Shown here: positions 8,830 to 17,019 of the stretch, piece by piece
Position numbering within the stretch: the first letter of the stretch is position 1
How the letters are laid out: every line of letters begins with the position of its first letter
DNA from: JBCCGG01 sp039029395
Lineage (GTDB): Bacteria > Pseudomonadota > Alphaproteobacteria > Kiloniellales > JAKSDN01
DNA length: 64,000 nt
Reading direction: 5' to 3'
Assembly (NCBI GenBank): GCA_039029395.1
Contig: JBCCGG010000005.1
Location: 122,033 to 186,032, forward strand
Made by a program: the position numbers and the translations under genes
Notes under the pieces: model-generated
What the model saw: only the letters and a program-made list of their open reading frames with translations
Told to the model about the DNA's origin: nothing
Database searches by the model: none

Positions 8830-10449
8830 CTACGGCCGGCTTTCCAAGATCATGTCGGATGCCTTCTCGGCGATCATGATGGTGGGGGCATTTGTGTTTC
8901 CGGAGACTATGGCCGGCATGATCGACGCGTCCACGACTCTTAGGCCGTCCACACCCCGAACATTCAAGCGTTCATCCACCACGGATGTCTCGTCGGAGCC
9001 CATTTTGCAGGTGCTCGTCGGGTGATAGATCGTTTGGGCAATGTTTCGCGCACTGTCCAGAAGCTCTTCATCTGTCTCAATCTGCGGGCCTGGGAGATGC
9101 TCGCGAACCACGTATGGCTTGAAGGTCTTGGTTTCGACCAACCGTCGCGTGAACTTCAACGCGTCGATCGCCGTTTGTTGATCCGTCGTGGTCGACAGGT
9201 AGTTGGGGTGGATCGCGGGATAGGCCTTCGGGTCGGGTGATGTGATCTCGATCCGCCCCTTGCTCTCAGGCCGAAGCTGGCAAACAGACAAAGTAATTCC
9301 AGGAAATGGGTGCATCTCGATCCCCGGCTTGTCGGCACTTAGCGGCTGGAAATGATATTGTATGTCCGGCGTCTCCAAGCCGGGCCTTGATTTGGCGAAC
9401 ATGCAGACCTGGCTTGCACCCATGCTCATGGGACCTGTCCTCGTGAGGACGTACTGCACGCCAATCAGCATGCGTCGAAGGAAGTTGTTTATCTCCTCGT
9501 TCAAGGTCGGAACGTTGACTTCGTAGACAGTGCGGATCTGCAGGTGATCCTGCAGGTTCAAACCCACCCCCGGCACGTCCTTGACGACAGGGACATCAAA
9601 CCTTTGTAGAAGCTCGCCGGGTCCGATGCCCGATAGTTGAAGAATCTGCGGGGAACCGATCGCCCCGGCCGAAAGGATTATCTCACCGCCCGGTTTGACA
9701 CCGAATGTGCGCGGATTGCCCTTTTGGGTGATAGCAATGCCCGTCGCCTTGCCGTCATCGACTACGACCTTCTCGACCAACGCATGAGTGACAATGTCCA
9801 GGTTCTTTCGATTCCTGGCTGGATTGAGAAATCCAACGGCCGTGGAGCAGCGCCTGCCATTGCGCGCCGTTTGCTGAAAGTACCCGACACCGTCTTGTTG
9901 GGCGCCATTGAAATCGTCATTGCGCGGGACACCGAGTTCCCCGGCAGCTTCGATCAGCGCTTCGCAGATGACGCGCTTGGCGCGCATGTTCTGCACCGAG
10001 AGGCCGCCGCCAGCACCGTGATACTCATTGGCACCGTTCTCTTGGTCCTCAGAGCGGATGAAGTACGGCAGCACATCGGCATAAGACCAGCCGGCGTTGC
10101 CGAGCTGGCGCCAGTGATCGTAGTCCTGCTGCTGGCCGCGAATGTAGAGCAGCCCGTTGATCGAGCTGGATCCGCCCAAGGTCCTACCACGCGGCCAGTC
10201 AATGCTCCGGCCATTCAGCCCGGGGTCCGGCTCAGTCTTGTAGCCCCAGTCGGTGTTGGGGTTGTGCAGCGTCTTGAAGTAGCCCACCGGAACGTGGATC
10301 CAAGGATTCCAGTCCCGGCCGCCGGCTTCCAGCAAAAGCACGCGATGAGCCGGATTGGCAGAAAGCCGGTTGGCCAGGACGCAGCCAGCAGAGCCGGCCC
10401 CGGCGATGATGAAATCATACCGATCCAAATCCGTGTCTTGGGTGGTCAT
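8830..10449 (-). CDS. GMC-family FAD oxidoreductase (choline/alcohol dehydrogenase-like)
   Basis: A 539-residue glucose-methanol-choline oxidoreductase. The FAD-binding motif is FIIAGAGSAGCVLANRLS; the GMC signature includes RGRTLGGSSSINGLLYIRG; the C-terminal catalytic His and Asn are in YHPTSTCKMG and GNTNAPTIMIAEKASDMI. It oxidises a primary alcohol to the aldehyde. Homology reaches BetA-type choline dehydrogenases, but many such proteins act on other alcohols. It is divergent from a TRAP transporter and shares a promoter region with it, so its substrate may be the transported compound. Confidence 0.9.
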   Translation of the reverse strand: MTTQDTDLDRYDFIIAGAGSAGCVLANRLSANPAHRVLLLEAGGRDWNPWIHVPVGYFKTLHNPNTDWGYKTEPDPGLNGRSIDWPRGRTLGGSSSINGLLYIRGQQQDYDHWRQLGNAGWSYADVLPYFIRSEDQENGANEYHGAGGGLSVQNMRAKRVICEALIEAAGELGVPRNDDFNGAQQDGVGYFQQTARNGRRCSTAVGFLNPARNRKNLDIVTHALVEKVVVDDGKATGIAITQKGNPRTFGVKPGGEIILSAGAIGSPQILQLSGIGPGELLQRFDVPVVKDVPGVGLNLQDHLQIRTVYEVNVPTLNEEINNFLRRMLIGVQYVLTRTGPMSMGASQVCMFAKSRPGLETPDIQYHFQPLSADKPGIEMHPFPGITLSVCQLRPESKGRIEITSPDPKAYPAIHPNYLSTTTDQQTAIDALKFTRRLVETKTFKPYVVREHLPGPQIETDEELLDSARNIAQTIYHPTSTCKMGSDETSVVDERLNVRGVDGLRVVDASIMPAIVSGNTNAPTIMIAEKASDMILESRP

Positions 10450-10550
10450 TTCCCGCGTCCCCTTCCAAAGCGAGACCCGTAACCGATGGCTTGCCCGGTG
10501 CCGAGTACCGACATCCTTTCACTTAACCATAATTAGTGTTGCAGATCTCA

Positions 10551-10599
10551 TGTGAATGTGCAAGAGTGATAAAAATCTTTTCACTTCTGCACATTCACA
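10551..10599. promoter_or_regulatory. Long inverted repeat just upstream of the TRAP operon
   Basis: TGTGAATGTGCA (10551-10562) is repeated exactly in inverse as TGCACATTCACA (10588-10599), with a second inner pair AGTGA/TCACT between them. The right arm ends where the AGGAGG ribosome-binding site of dctP begins. It could be a double operator for a regulator such as the IclR protein encoded 3.5 kb downstream, or a 5'-leader hairpin controlling translation. Confidence 0.6.
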
Positions 10600-10611
10600 G
10601 GAGGCTTCGTG

Positions 10612-11841
10612 ATGCTCAGTGACAGGCTCAAGAACATATCTCGGCGTGATCTCTTTCGGGTCGCCGGACGGTATGGGCTATCTTCGACACTCTTGGGAGC
10701 CAGCGCTTTGACGGGGGTGGTCACGCTTCCCCGTTTGGCCGGTGCCGCGCAATCGACCTATGAGAAGCGTTACAAGAAAGAGGCGAAATTCAACCTGAAG
10801 TACGGCGCCGCGGGCTTCAACGAGAGGAACCTGCTCATCGAACGGGCTGGCTGTCTTCAGTTTGTCAACGATATCGAAGAACGGACCGACGGTGAAATTC
10901 GGATCGAGTTCATCGGAAACAACCAGATTTGCGGTCAGCTCGATTGCGTCAAGAAGACCCAGCAAGGAATCATCGACCTCTACGCGGCGTCGACCCAGAA
11001 CTCCGCCGGCGGAGCGCCCTACTACAACGTTCTCGACTATGCCTACATGTTCCCCAGCCGGGCCTCTCAGTACTATTTCCTCTATCACCCCGGTAGTCAG
11101 AAGGTCCTGCGCGATCCGCTGCGCAAGCGCCACAACCTTCAATTCCTGTTCAGCCACGCCGAGCTCCGCGGCATCCAGCTTGGGAACAAGTGGAAGGGTG
11201 AGGAACTCGTTACCAGCGTCACCAAGCTGGCTGGAACCAAGAACCGTGTCACAGGGACCCAGCTCGGCCGGATTGCCATGGAGTTGATGAACCTCAATCC
11301 AACGCCGATCGCTTGGGCCGAGACTTTGGACGGCCTCAAGCAAGGCTTGATCGATGGCGCGGAAACATGGCCGTCGGCGGTAGCCTACGCCAACATGTCA
11401 CCCGTCGTATCCCAGTGCATCAATCTGGAGTTCTTCTGCGGCACAGAGGCCACCGCAATGAACGGCGATGTATTCGACAAGCTGGGCGGCGAACTGCAGG
11501 ACGCGGTCATGGAGTCCTCCTACCTCACCCAGGTCCACGTGCAGGCGGCTAACGAAGCGTCACTTGTGAAAACCGTCGGATTCTCCGACCCGCAGATTCC
11601 GGGCACTGTGTTCGTGGAGAACGGTACCCGTGTCTCCATGCTGACTCCGGAAGCAAGGCGTGAGGCCGAGGAGATGTGTTCGCCGGAGTTCCATCCGGAT
11701 GAATGGGCCAGCTGGCGGGAACGCTTGAACAAGTGGTCGGGCGGTTTGGATACCTACCAGTTCATCTCGGACATCGCCCGGGAGATTCCGGCGGACACGA
11801 AGCCGGAGAATGTCGAATCTCGTCGGTGGTGGAAAAGCTGA
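10612..11841 (+). CDS. dctP: TRAP transporter substrate-binding protein (DctP family), Tat-exported
   Basis: Periplasmic receptor of a TRAP importer, about 409 residues. The N-terminus has a twin-arginine motif (SRRDLF) and a hydrophobic stretch ending near LAGAAQ, so the folded protein is probably exported by Tat. The body has the DctP/DctP7-like fold signature, including LEFFCGTEATAMN and the long C-terminal helix region. The start is chosen at the ATG at 10612, seven bases after a perfect AGGAGG; a GTG precedes it by one codon. The ligand is unknown; neighbouring GMC oxidoreductase and IclR genes suggest an alcohol or organic acid. Confidence 0.9.
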   Translation: MLSDRLKNISRRDLFRVAGRYGLSSTLLGASALTGVVTLPRLAGAAQSTYEKRYKKEAKFNLKYGAAGFNERNLLIERAGCLQFVNDIEERTDGEIRIEFIGNNQICGQLDCVKKTQQGIIDLYAASTQNSAGGAPYYNVLDYAYMFPSRASQYYFLYHPGSQKVLRDPLRKRHNLQFLFSHAELRGIQLGNKWKGEELVTSVTKLAGTKNRVTGTQLGRIAMELMNLNPTPIAWAETLDGLKQGLIDGAETWPSAVAYANMSPVVSQCINLEFFCGTEATAMNGDVFDKLGGELQDAVMESSYLTQVHVQAANEASLVKTVGFSDPQIPGTVFVENGTRVSMLTPEARREAEEMCSPEFHPDEWASWRERLNKWSGGLDTYQFISDIAREIPADTKPENVESRRWWKS

Positions 11842-11862
11842 CCGCAGGGTTTCTCGAAGCAT

Positions 11863-11892
11863 GGGAAGGCCGCCGATCGTGGTGGCCTCCCC
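11863..11892 (+). terminator. Stem-loop between dctP and dctQ
   Basis: GGGAAGGCCGCC and GGTGGCCTCCCC pair over 12 positions with one mismatch and one wobble around a six-base loop, 22 bases after the dctP stop. No T tract follows. It probably protects the dctP message or attenuates readthrough so that the binding protein outnumbers the membrane subunits. Confidence 0.55.
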
Positions 11893-12025
11893 GCGAAGAA
11901 GGGCGGCTCGCCTAGGCGACTAAATCGGCCCTTGATTGCCGAGACCGCGGCCCAGGTCGGGGCAAGGTCTTGGCCTTAGATCTCTCGACGAGGGGGCGGG
12001 CAGCACGTCCGCGAAGGAGCGCAAG

Positions 12026-12544
12026 ATGATCATTCTCAGGTGGCTCGATAACAATATGGAGAAGGTCATAATCCTAGTCTGCTATCTGGCTATGACGGGG
12101 ATTATTTTCGTTGAGGTGATTCGTCGATTTGCTTTCGGGCAACAAGCGCCCTGGAGCTCGACAGTGCCGATTTACTTGTTCTTATGGGTGGCTTGGGTCG
12201 GCTGCGCCTATACGGCCAAGCAGCGCAGCCACCTTCGATTCGAGGAGCTTCGCTCGAGACTGCCCTATGCCGGGCAGTTTTGCGTGATGATGCTCGACCA
12301 CCTGATCTGGATCGGGTTTTCGATTTTGATCATCTACTTCTCCGTACAGCAGGTACAGCTTTCCTACGAGAATTTCGCAATTGTCCCAGGCACGGACGAT
12401 GTCATGCAGTGGTGGTTTTACATGGCAACACCGGTGGCTTTCGCCATGATCATTTTCCGGGTGACCCAGAATCTGATTGAGGACGTTGGAAAGTTCAATC
12501 GGAAAGAGCCGTTTAAAATCGAAGCCGAAATGGCCGGCGACTAG
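12026..12544 (+). CDS. dctQ: TRAP transporter small membrane subunit
   Basis: About 172 residues with four hydrophobic helices typical of DctQ (segments from VIILVCYLAMTGIIF, YLFLWVAWVGCAY, IWIGFSILIIYF and WFYMATPVAFAMIIF). The ATG at 12026 follows AAGGAGC by a good spacing. The frame is open further upstream, but that part is not hydrophobic and falls in the intergenic stem-loop region. It pairs with the large subunit DctM just downstream. Confidence 0.9.
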   Translation: MIILRWLDNNMEKVIILVCYLAMTGIIFVEVIRRFAFGQQAPWSSTVPIYLFLWVAWVGCAYTAKQRSHLRFEELRSRLPYAGQFCVMMLDHLIWIGFSILIIYFSVQQVQLSYENFAIVPGTDDVMQWWFYMATPVAFAMIIFRVTQNLIEDVGKFNRKEPFKIEAEMAGD

Positions 12545-12556
12545 GGGGAATGGATC

Positions 12557-13909
12557 ATGTCTGACGGTCTTCTAATCACACTGATCTCAATCGGTGTAAC
12601 GATTCTCTTCGTGCTGGGTGTCCCGATCTTCCTCATCATTGGCCTGTGGGTGGTCGGGGTGAGCCTCGTGATCGATTTCACCTTGGCCAACATCGGCGTC
12701 ACCCTTTATGAAGGCCTCAACTTCTTTGGCCTTTTGGCGCTTCCCCTCTTCATCCTCACTGGCGACCTGATCAACAAGGCCGGAATTGCGAAACGGCTGG
12801 TCGACTTCGCCTATTCGGTTCTCGGCTGGGTCCGGGGCGGCATGGGCATGTCGGCCCTCGGCGCTTGCGGCCTGTTCGCCGCCATCTCGGGCTCGAACTC
12901 GGCGACGACGGCGACCATCGGCTCGATCATGCACCCGGAGATGACAAAGACCGGATATGACGAGAACTTTGCAGCCGCCACCGCCGCCTCGGGCGGCACG
13001 GTTGGCATCATCATTCCGCCAAGCATCATTTTCATCGTCTATGGTTTCATGATGAACCTCTCGATCAGCGACCTCTTCATTGGTGGCATGATTCCAGGCG
13101 TTCTGATGGTCGTCGCCATGCAATTTGTTTGCTGGTACATGTCAAAAAAGCATGGGTGGGGTGAAATCCAGCGACTACAGCTCAATAGGATTTTGCGGGC
13201 CAGTTTAGGCGCTTGGCTTGGCTTCTTCGCGATTGGCCTGGTGATCTGGGGAATCTACAGCGGTAAGTTCTCTCCCACGGAAGCCGCCGGTGTGACGGCT
13301 GGATTTTGCCTTATCGTCGGTATCGTCATGTACCCCTTTGCGCGCCTACTCGGCGTGCGCGAGGATGGCAGCGTCGAGGGCTTGAGCATTGGCGCTTCGA
13401 TTTTTGTTCCCGGATTTCGAATCCGCGACCTTCCGGACATCATCCTTCGCTCCGGATACATCACGGGTATGCTGGTACCCTTGATTGCGATCTCCGTCGT
13501 GATGCAGCAGATCCTCTCGCTTCTCGGCGCGAAGGTGTTCGTGACCGAGCTATTGGCCAATCTTGGAGGATACTATCCGATCCTCTTCGCCTGCATGGCC
13601 ATGGTGCTCGTAGCCGGTACCGTGTTGGAAAGCCTTCCGAACACCATCATCCTGGCCCCGATCCTCGCACCCATTGCGGCGGGCATCGGTGTCGACCCAA
13701 TTCACTTTGCCGTCGTATTCTTGGTCGGCGACGCCATCGGGTTCATCACGCCGCCGTACGGACTCAACCTCTATGTCGCGAGCGGCATTACGGGCATCCC
13801 CTACTTCCGATTACTCAAGCACACCGTGCCCTACTTGGTTTCACTGATGATCGTTTGGTTCGTGATCGCGGTTGTGCCGGAGTTGTCCACCGTGTTTCTG
13901 CCCAACTGA
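12557..13909 (+). CDS. dctM: TRAP transporter large permease subunit
   Basis: 450 residues, hydrophobic throughout, with the DctM hallmarks: an early GVPIFLIIGLWVVG segment, FAAISGSNSATTATIGSIM and the GGTVGIIIPPSIIFIVYG loop, and near the end GFITPPYGLNLYV. It imports the substrate using an ion gradient together with DctP and DctQ. It starts 12 bases after dctQ with a GGGGGA ribosome-binding site. Confidence 0.95.
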   Translation: MSDGLLITLISIGVTILFVLGVPIFLIIGLWVVGVSLVIDFTLANIGVTLYEGLNFFGLLALPLFILTGDLINKAGIAKRLVDFAYSVLGWVRGGMGMSALGACGLFAAISGSNSATTATIGSIMHPEMTKTGYDENFAAATAASGGTVGIIIPPSIIFIVYGFMMNLSISDLFIGGMIPGVLMVVAMQFVCWYMSKKHGWGEIQRLQLNRILRASLGAWLGFFAIGLVIWGIYSGKFSPTEAAGVTAGFCLIVGIVMYPFARLLGVREDGSVEGLSIGASIFVPGFRIRDLPDIILRSGYITGMLVPLIAISVVMQQILSLLGAKVFVTELLANLGGYYPILFACMAMVLVAGTVLESLPNTIILAPILAPIAAGIGVDPIHFAVVFLVGDAIGFITPPYGLNLYVASGITGIPYFRLLKHTVPYLVSLMIVWFVIAVVPELSTVFLPN

Positions 13910-14055
13910 ATGATGGGAGGTCTCGCCAAAATCGGCATTCGAACGCCAAAGCGCCTATCGTCTTGTTGCCGCTGACGGTAGAATGGCCAGTCGATGGGAA
14001 TGGTGATTGACGGGAATTGGTTATGCTATACGGCACGGTCGAGCCGATTTGCAAA

Positions 14056-14105
14056 TGCCAATCAATGCGAACCGTCTGGCGCGGCGGTGCCGGTTCGCTT
14101 TGGCA
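14056..14105. promoter_or_regulatory. Nested inverted repeat upstream of the iclR-type gene
   Basis: TGCCAA and GCGAACCG (14056-14074) recur inverted as CGGTTCGC and TTGGCA (14091-14105). It lies 42 bases before the IclR start and 147 bases after dctM. It may be an autoregulatory operator or an operon-end hairpin; there is no T tract. The rest of the 238-bp gap shows nothing else. Confidence 0.4.
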
Positions 14106-14147
14106 TCGACCAAACTTCGATGAGTGCCAGGTAGAAGCGGTCTTCGT

Positions 14148-14930
14148 ATGACAGGTAGTCCAACGAAGCGGGACAAGGGAACCTCGTTCTTACGAGTGTT
14201 TCGAGTTCTTGAGGAGGTCGTCAACCTCGGCCGCCCGCTCACCGTAAACGAGATCAGCGAGGGTGTCGGGTTGCCAGTCCCGACAACCCATCGCCTCGTC
14301 AAGATGCTGCTGACGGAGCGCCTGCTTCAGTATGAGATCGATGGCAAGCGCCTCATCGGCGGCCCCCGTTTGTTCGAGTTCGGAGGCAAGGTGCTTTCCG
14401 GTTCTCATCTTGATCTGGAACGACGCGCAATTCTAACCGCCTTGGTGGAGAAGGTCGGGGAAACCTGCAATATCTCGATACCTGAAGGCACGCGGATGAT
14501 TTATGCGGAGCGGGTGGAGTCCCACTGGCCTTTGCGAATGCAGCTTCCGGCCGGTACGCCGGTTCCCCAACACTGCACGGCAAGCGGCAAGCTGTATCTG
14601 GCCCAGTTGCTCCCAACGGCGCGGCGCCGCACCCTCGAGCGTCTCCATTTGAGCAAACAGACACCTCACACAATCACCGATATCGATGAGCTGGAAGCAG
14701 ATTTGCGGCGCACCAGCGAACTGGGATATGCGTCCGACAATGAAGAATTCGTGGAGGGTTTGGTAGCAGTTGCCGTTCCGATTATAGACCAGGCTGGACG
14801 TTTCTGCGCGGGCTTGGCGCTTCATGCCCCTAAGTTTAGAATGACTATGGACGACGCCATAAAGCAGGTGCCCACGCTGCGTGCCGCAGCCGAGCAAATC
14901 GAGAGTCTTATCACCGATGGTTCGGTGTAG
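14148..14930 (+). CDS. IclR-family transcriptional regulator
   Basis: About 260 residues with an N-terminal winged helix (LTVNEISEGVGLPVPTTHRLVKML) and a C-terminal IclR ligand-binding domain (GTRMIYAERVES, QHCTASGKLYLAQL, YASDNEEFVEGLVAVAVPI). A GTG at 14124 is an alternative start. IclR proteins usually repress or activate a nearby catabolic or uptake operon; the TRAP genes and GMC oxidoreductase upstream are the natural targets. Confidence 0.92.
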   Translation: MTGSPTKRDKGTSFLRVFRVLEEVVNLGRPLTVNEISEGVGLPVPTTHRLVKMLLTERLLQYEIDGKRLIGGPRLFEFGGKVLSGSHLDLERRAILTALVEKVGETCNISIPEGTRMIYAERVESHWPLRMQLPAGTPVPQHCTASGKLYLAQLLPTARRRTLERLHLSKQTPHTITDIDELEADLRRTSELGYASDNEEFVEGLVAVAVPIIDQAGRFCAGLALHAPKFRMTMDDAIKQVPTLRAAAEQIESLITDGSV

Positions 14931-15046
14931 CCGTCAAGCCTACGGCACTCTTGAGGCGGAACTCACCGCAACGGATCACGTCGTCGGACTGGTCCAGTCC
15001 CACCGCCTTCCATCGGTCCCACATACGACCAAGCCTGTGCAGTCGA

Positions 15047-15676
15047 TCACCGACCCCGGGACGCTCCGATCGGTGCTGCGAATGAACTGCCAGGCTCCTG
15101 CAGAAGCATAAGAACCATAACGCGGTAGTCGGCGAAGCCGGGCACGCTCAGACCAGGGATCTTGGCGCCATCGTCCCAATGACGTAGATCAACGGCTTCA
15201 CGCCAGTATGGCTGATCCTCGAAACGCGCGGCTTCGTCAGGCGTCATGGCACCGCCCTGCAGGGCGAGGCTGTGCTGAGAGGCCTTGGAAAGCTTACCCC
15301 AATAGCCCGGCTCCCGAGCGCAGAGCCAACGCTTGGCCGCCACATGAAGGCGGACCGGTGCAGCGACCGCCTCGGGAAAGGCGGTCGCCAGCCAGGTTGC
15401 GCCGACCAGTTCGTGTTGACCGTCGTCGCGTAGGAAGTTCTCGCGTCCACGGTGCTCGTCGATCAATAGATGGCCGATGTCGTGAAACAGCGCCGCGACA
15501 ACCTGGGCCGGTGGAGCGTCGGCCGTACGGCCGAGCCAAGCGGCTTGAAGGGCGTGATCCGCTTGGCTGACCGTGTCGTTATAGCGCGTATTGCCCACCT
15601 CCTCGCACCAGCTCAACAAGCGGTCGACGAATTGGGCCCTAGAGGCGAAAGGCATGGGCTGTGCATAAGCGTTCAT
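15047..15676 (-). CDS. PhnZ/TmpB-type HD-domain phosphonate oxygenase
   Basis: About 209 residues. The HD-fold ligands of the di-iron oxygenases are all present: His41 (ADHALQAA), His65-Asp66 (FHDIGH), His88, His111 and Asp183. The proteins related to PhnZ oxidatively split 1-hydroxy phosphonates to phosphate and a carboxylic acid. The neighbouring phnCDE importer supports this. The stretch before His41 (RYNDTVSQAD) resembles the lid of this family, with Asp34 where PhnZ has Glu27 as I recall it. No intact PhnY/TmpA partner is present. The ATG overlaps the upstream small frame by four bases. Confidence 0.8.
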   Translation of the reverse strand: MNAYAQPMPFASRAQFVDRLLSWCEEVGNTRYNDTVSQADHALQAAWLGRTADAPPAQVVAALFHDIGHLLIDEHRGRENFLRDDGQHELVGATWLATAFPEAVAAPVRLHVAAKRWLCAREPGYWGKLSKASQHSLALQGGAMTPDEAARFEDQPYWREAVDLRHWDDGAKIPGLSVPGFADYRVMVLMLLQEPGSSFAAPIGASRGR

Positions 15677-15906
15677 GGCGCGGCTCCCGCGCCGGCTGGC
15701 AGGCCTTGGAATTTGCCGAGGACGCCGATGCTTGGCCGATCCAGTGCGGCGGCAAGACCTGTCAACTCTGGGCCCATGCTGTTTGGATCACTCGCCATTA
15801 CACCCAACCAGGCAAGAAACTGCGCCCGTCGTGCCTCAGACAGAAGATGATCGAATGACACCCAGCCCAGTTCCGGCCACTGGGTCTTTTCCTCTTGCGT
15901 AAGCAT
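15673..15906 (-). pseudogene. 77-codon frame, possible remnant of a PhnY/TmpA-like oxygenase
   Basis: The first 35 residues (MLTQEEKTQWPELGWVSFDH then LLSEARRAQFLAWL) look like the opening of phytanoyl-CoA-dioxygenase-type 2-oxoglutarate oxygenases, the family of PhnY and TmpA that normally hydroxylate the phosphonate before PhnZ/TmpB acts. After about residue 45 the similarity stops and the HxD...H iron site is absent. The frame ends in a four-base overlap with the HD gene, which fits a deletion that kept the gene junction. It may also be a genuine small protein. The resemblance is from memory and short, so the confidence is low. Confidence 0.4.
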
Positions 15907-15963
15907 CGCACCCCCTGCGGTCCGATTGCCGTTTCAGATTCTCAGGTCCAGCGTAGTGGAGGA

Positions 15964-16005
15964 ATGTTGCAACTCCGTGTCGTTCTTGGGAACGAGATGT
16001 TGCAA
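15964..16005. promoter_or_regulatory. Twin ATGTTGCAA sites in the divergent phn promoter region
   Basis: ATGTTGCAA occurs at 15964-15972 and again at 15997-16005, exactly 33 bp (about three helical turns) apart, each containing the palindrome TTGCAA. They lie between the leftward HD/small-frame pair and rightward phnC. Paired, in-phase sites suggest cooperative binding of a regulator. No convincing Pho box was found. Confidence 0.4.
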
Positions 16006-16104
16006 TCCCCTGTGGCCACGTCCCGAAGGTGTCACCGAAGCGAAACGAAACCGTCACAAGGGGTCGCTAACATTCGGCCCGACTCGGAAGGGCTGAGCAG
16101 AAGA

Positions 16105-16959
16105 ATGTCTGTTGCAATTGAGGTAAGCGAGCTTCGCAAGACCTTTGGCCGCCATGGCGTGGCGTTGGACGGGGTATCCTTGTCTGTCGCAAGCGGCGAA
16201 ATGGTGGCGCTGATTGGCGCTTCGGGCTCAGGCAAGTCCACCCTTCTGCGCAACATCGTCGGACTGGTCGCTGCCGACCGTGGACTCGGCACCAGCGTGA
16301 TCGAGGTTCAAGGCCAGCTGGTTCAGCAAGATGGCCGCATTTCGGGATCGGTGCGCGAAGTACGCAAGGGCGTCGGTGTCGTCTTTCAGCAATTCAATCT
16401 GGTAAACCGCCTGGCCGTCCTGACCAATGTTCTTATTGGTTTGCTCGGACGCATCCCTGCATGGCGGGCTTGTCTTGGGCTGTTCACCAAGGGGGAAAGG
16501 CTTCGCGCGATGCGTGCCCTGTCCCGTGTCGGGATCGCGGAAACCGCGCGCCAACGTGCCTCCACCCTCTCGGGCGGACAGCAGCAACGGGCCGCGATCG
16601 CTCGGGCCCTGGTGCAGGATGCCAAGGTCATTCTCGCGGACGAACCGATCGCCTCCTTGGACCCGGCGTCGTCACGCCGGGTCATGGAAATTCTGGCCCA
16701 GATCAACCGGGAAGACGGAACGACCATACTGGTCTCACTCCACCAGGTCGATTATGCACGGCGCTACTGCCCTCGAATTATCGCGCTTAAGGATGGCCTC
16801 GTGGTCTACGACGGGCCGAGCGTGGCGCTGACCCCGGCCGTTCTCAAGAACCTCTATGGCGAGGCAGTCAACGACTTGATCGCTGAAGAGTCGACGCCCA
16901 GCCCCGAATGGCAGGACCATCGGGCGGCTCGCATGGCGGTTGTCGCGGCATCGGTTTAA
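16105..16959 (+). CDS. phnC: Phosphonate ABC transporter ATP-binding protein
   Basis: About 284 residues. Walker A GASGSGKSTLLR, signature LSGGQQQRAAIARAL, Walker B VILADEPIASLDP and the H-loop (SLHQVDYA) are intact, and the PhnC-specific order VGVVFQQFNLVNRLAVLTNV is seen. It energises phosphonate import at the inner membrane. The frame is open far upstream, but the ATG at 16105 begins directly before the family's first strand. The gene is followed after 60 bases by phnD. Confidence 0.93.
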   Translation: MSVAIEVSELRKTFGRHGVALDGVSLSVASGEMVALIGASGSGKSTLLRNIVGLVAADRGLGTSVIEVQGQLVQQDGRISGSVREVRKGVGVVFQQFNLVNRLAVLTNVLIGLLGRIPAWRACLGLFTKGERLRAMRALSRVGIAETARQRASTLSGGQQQRAAIARALVQDAKVILADEPIASLDPASSRRVMEILAQINREDGTTILVSLHQVDYARRYCPRIIALKDGLVVYDGPSVALTPAVLKNLYGEAVNDLIAEESTPSPEWQDHRAARMAVVAASV

Positions 16960-17019
16960 CAGCCGATCCGGCGCCTCGACGGATGTTTCCGGTGTAGTTC
17001 AAACCTGAGGAGAACAAAC

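Noticed and set aside
9637..10482. 281-codon rightward frame opposite the GMC oxidoreductase gene
   Set aside because: It is a mirror frame of a gene with clear FAD and catalytic motifs and has no recognisable protein features.
16020..16075. Possible Pho box before phnC (GTCAC copies 22 bp apart)
   Set aside because: Only one of the two halves of each 18-bp box resembles the consensus; too weak to list.
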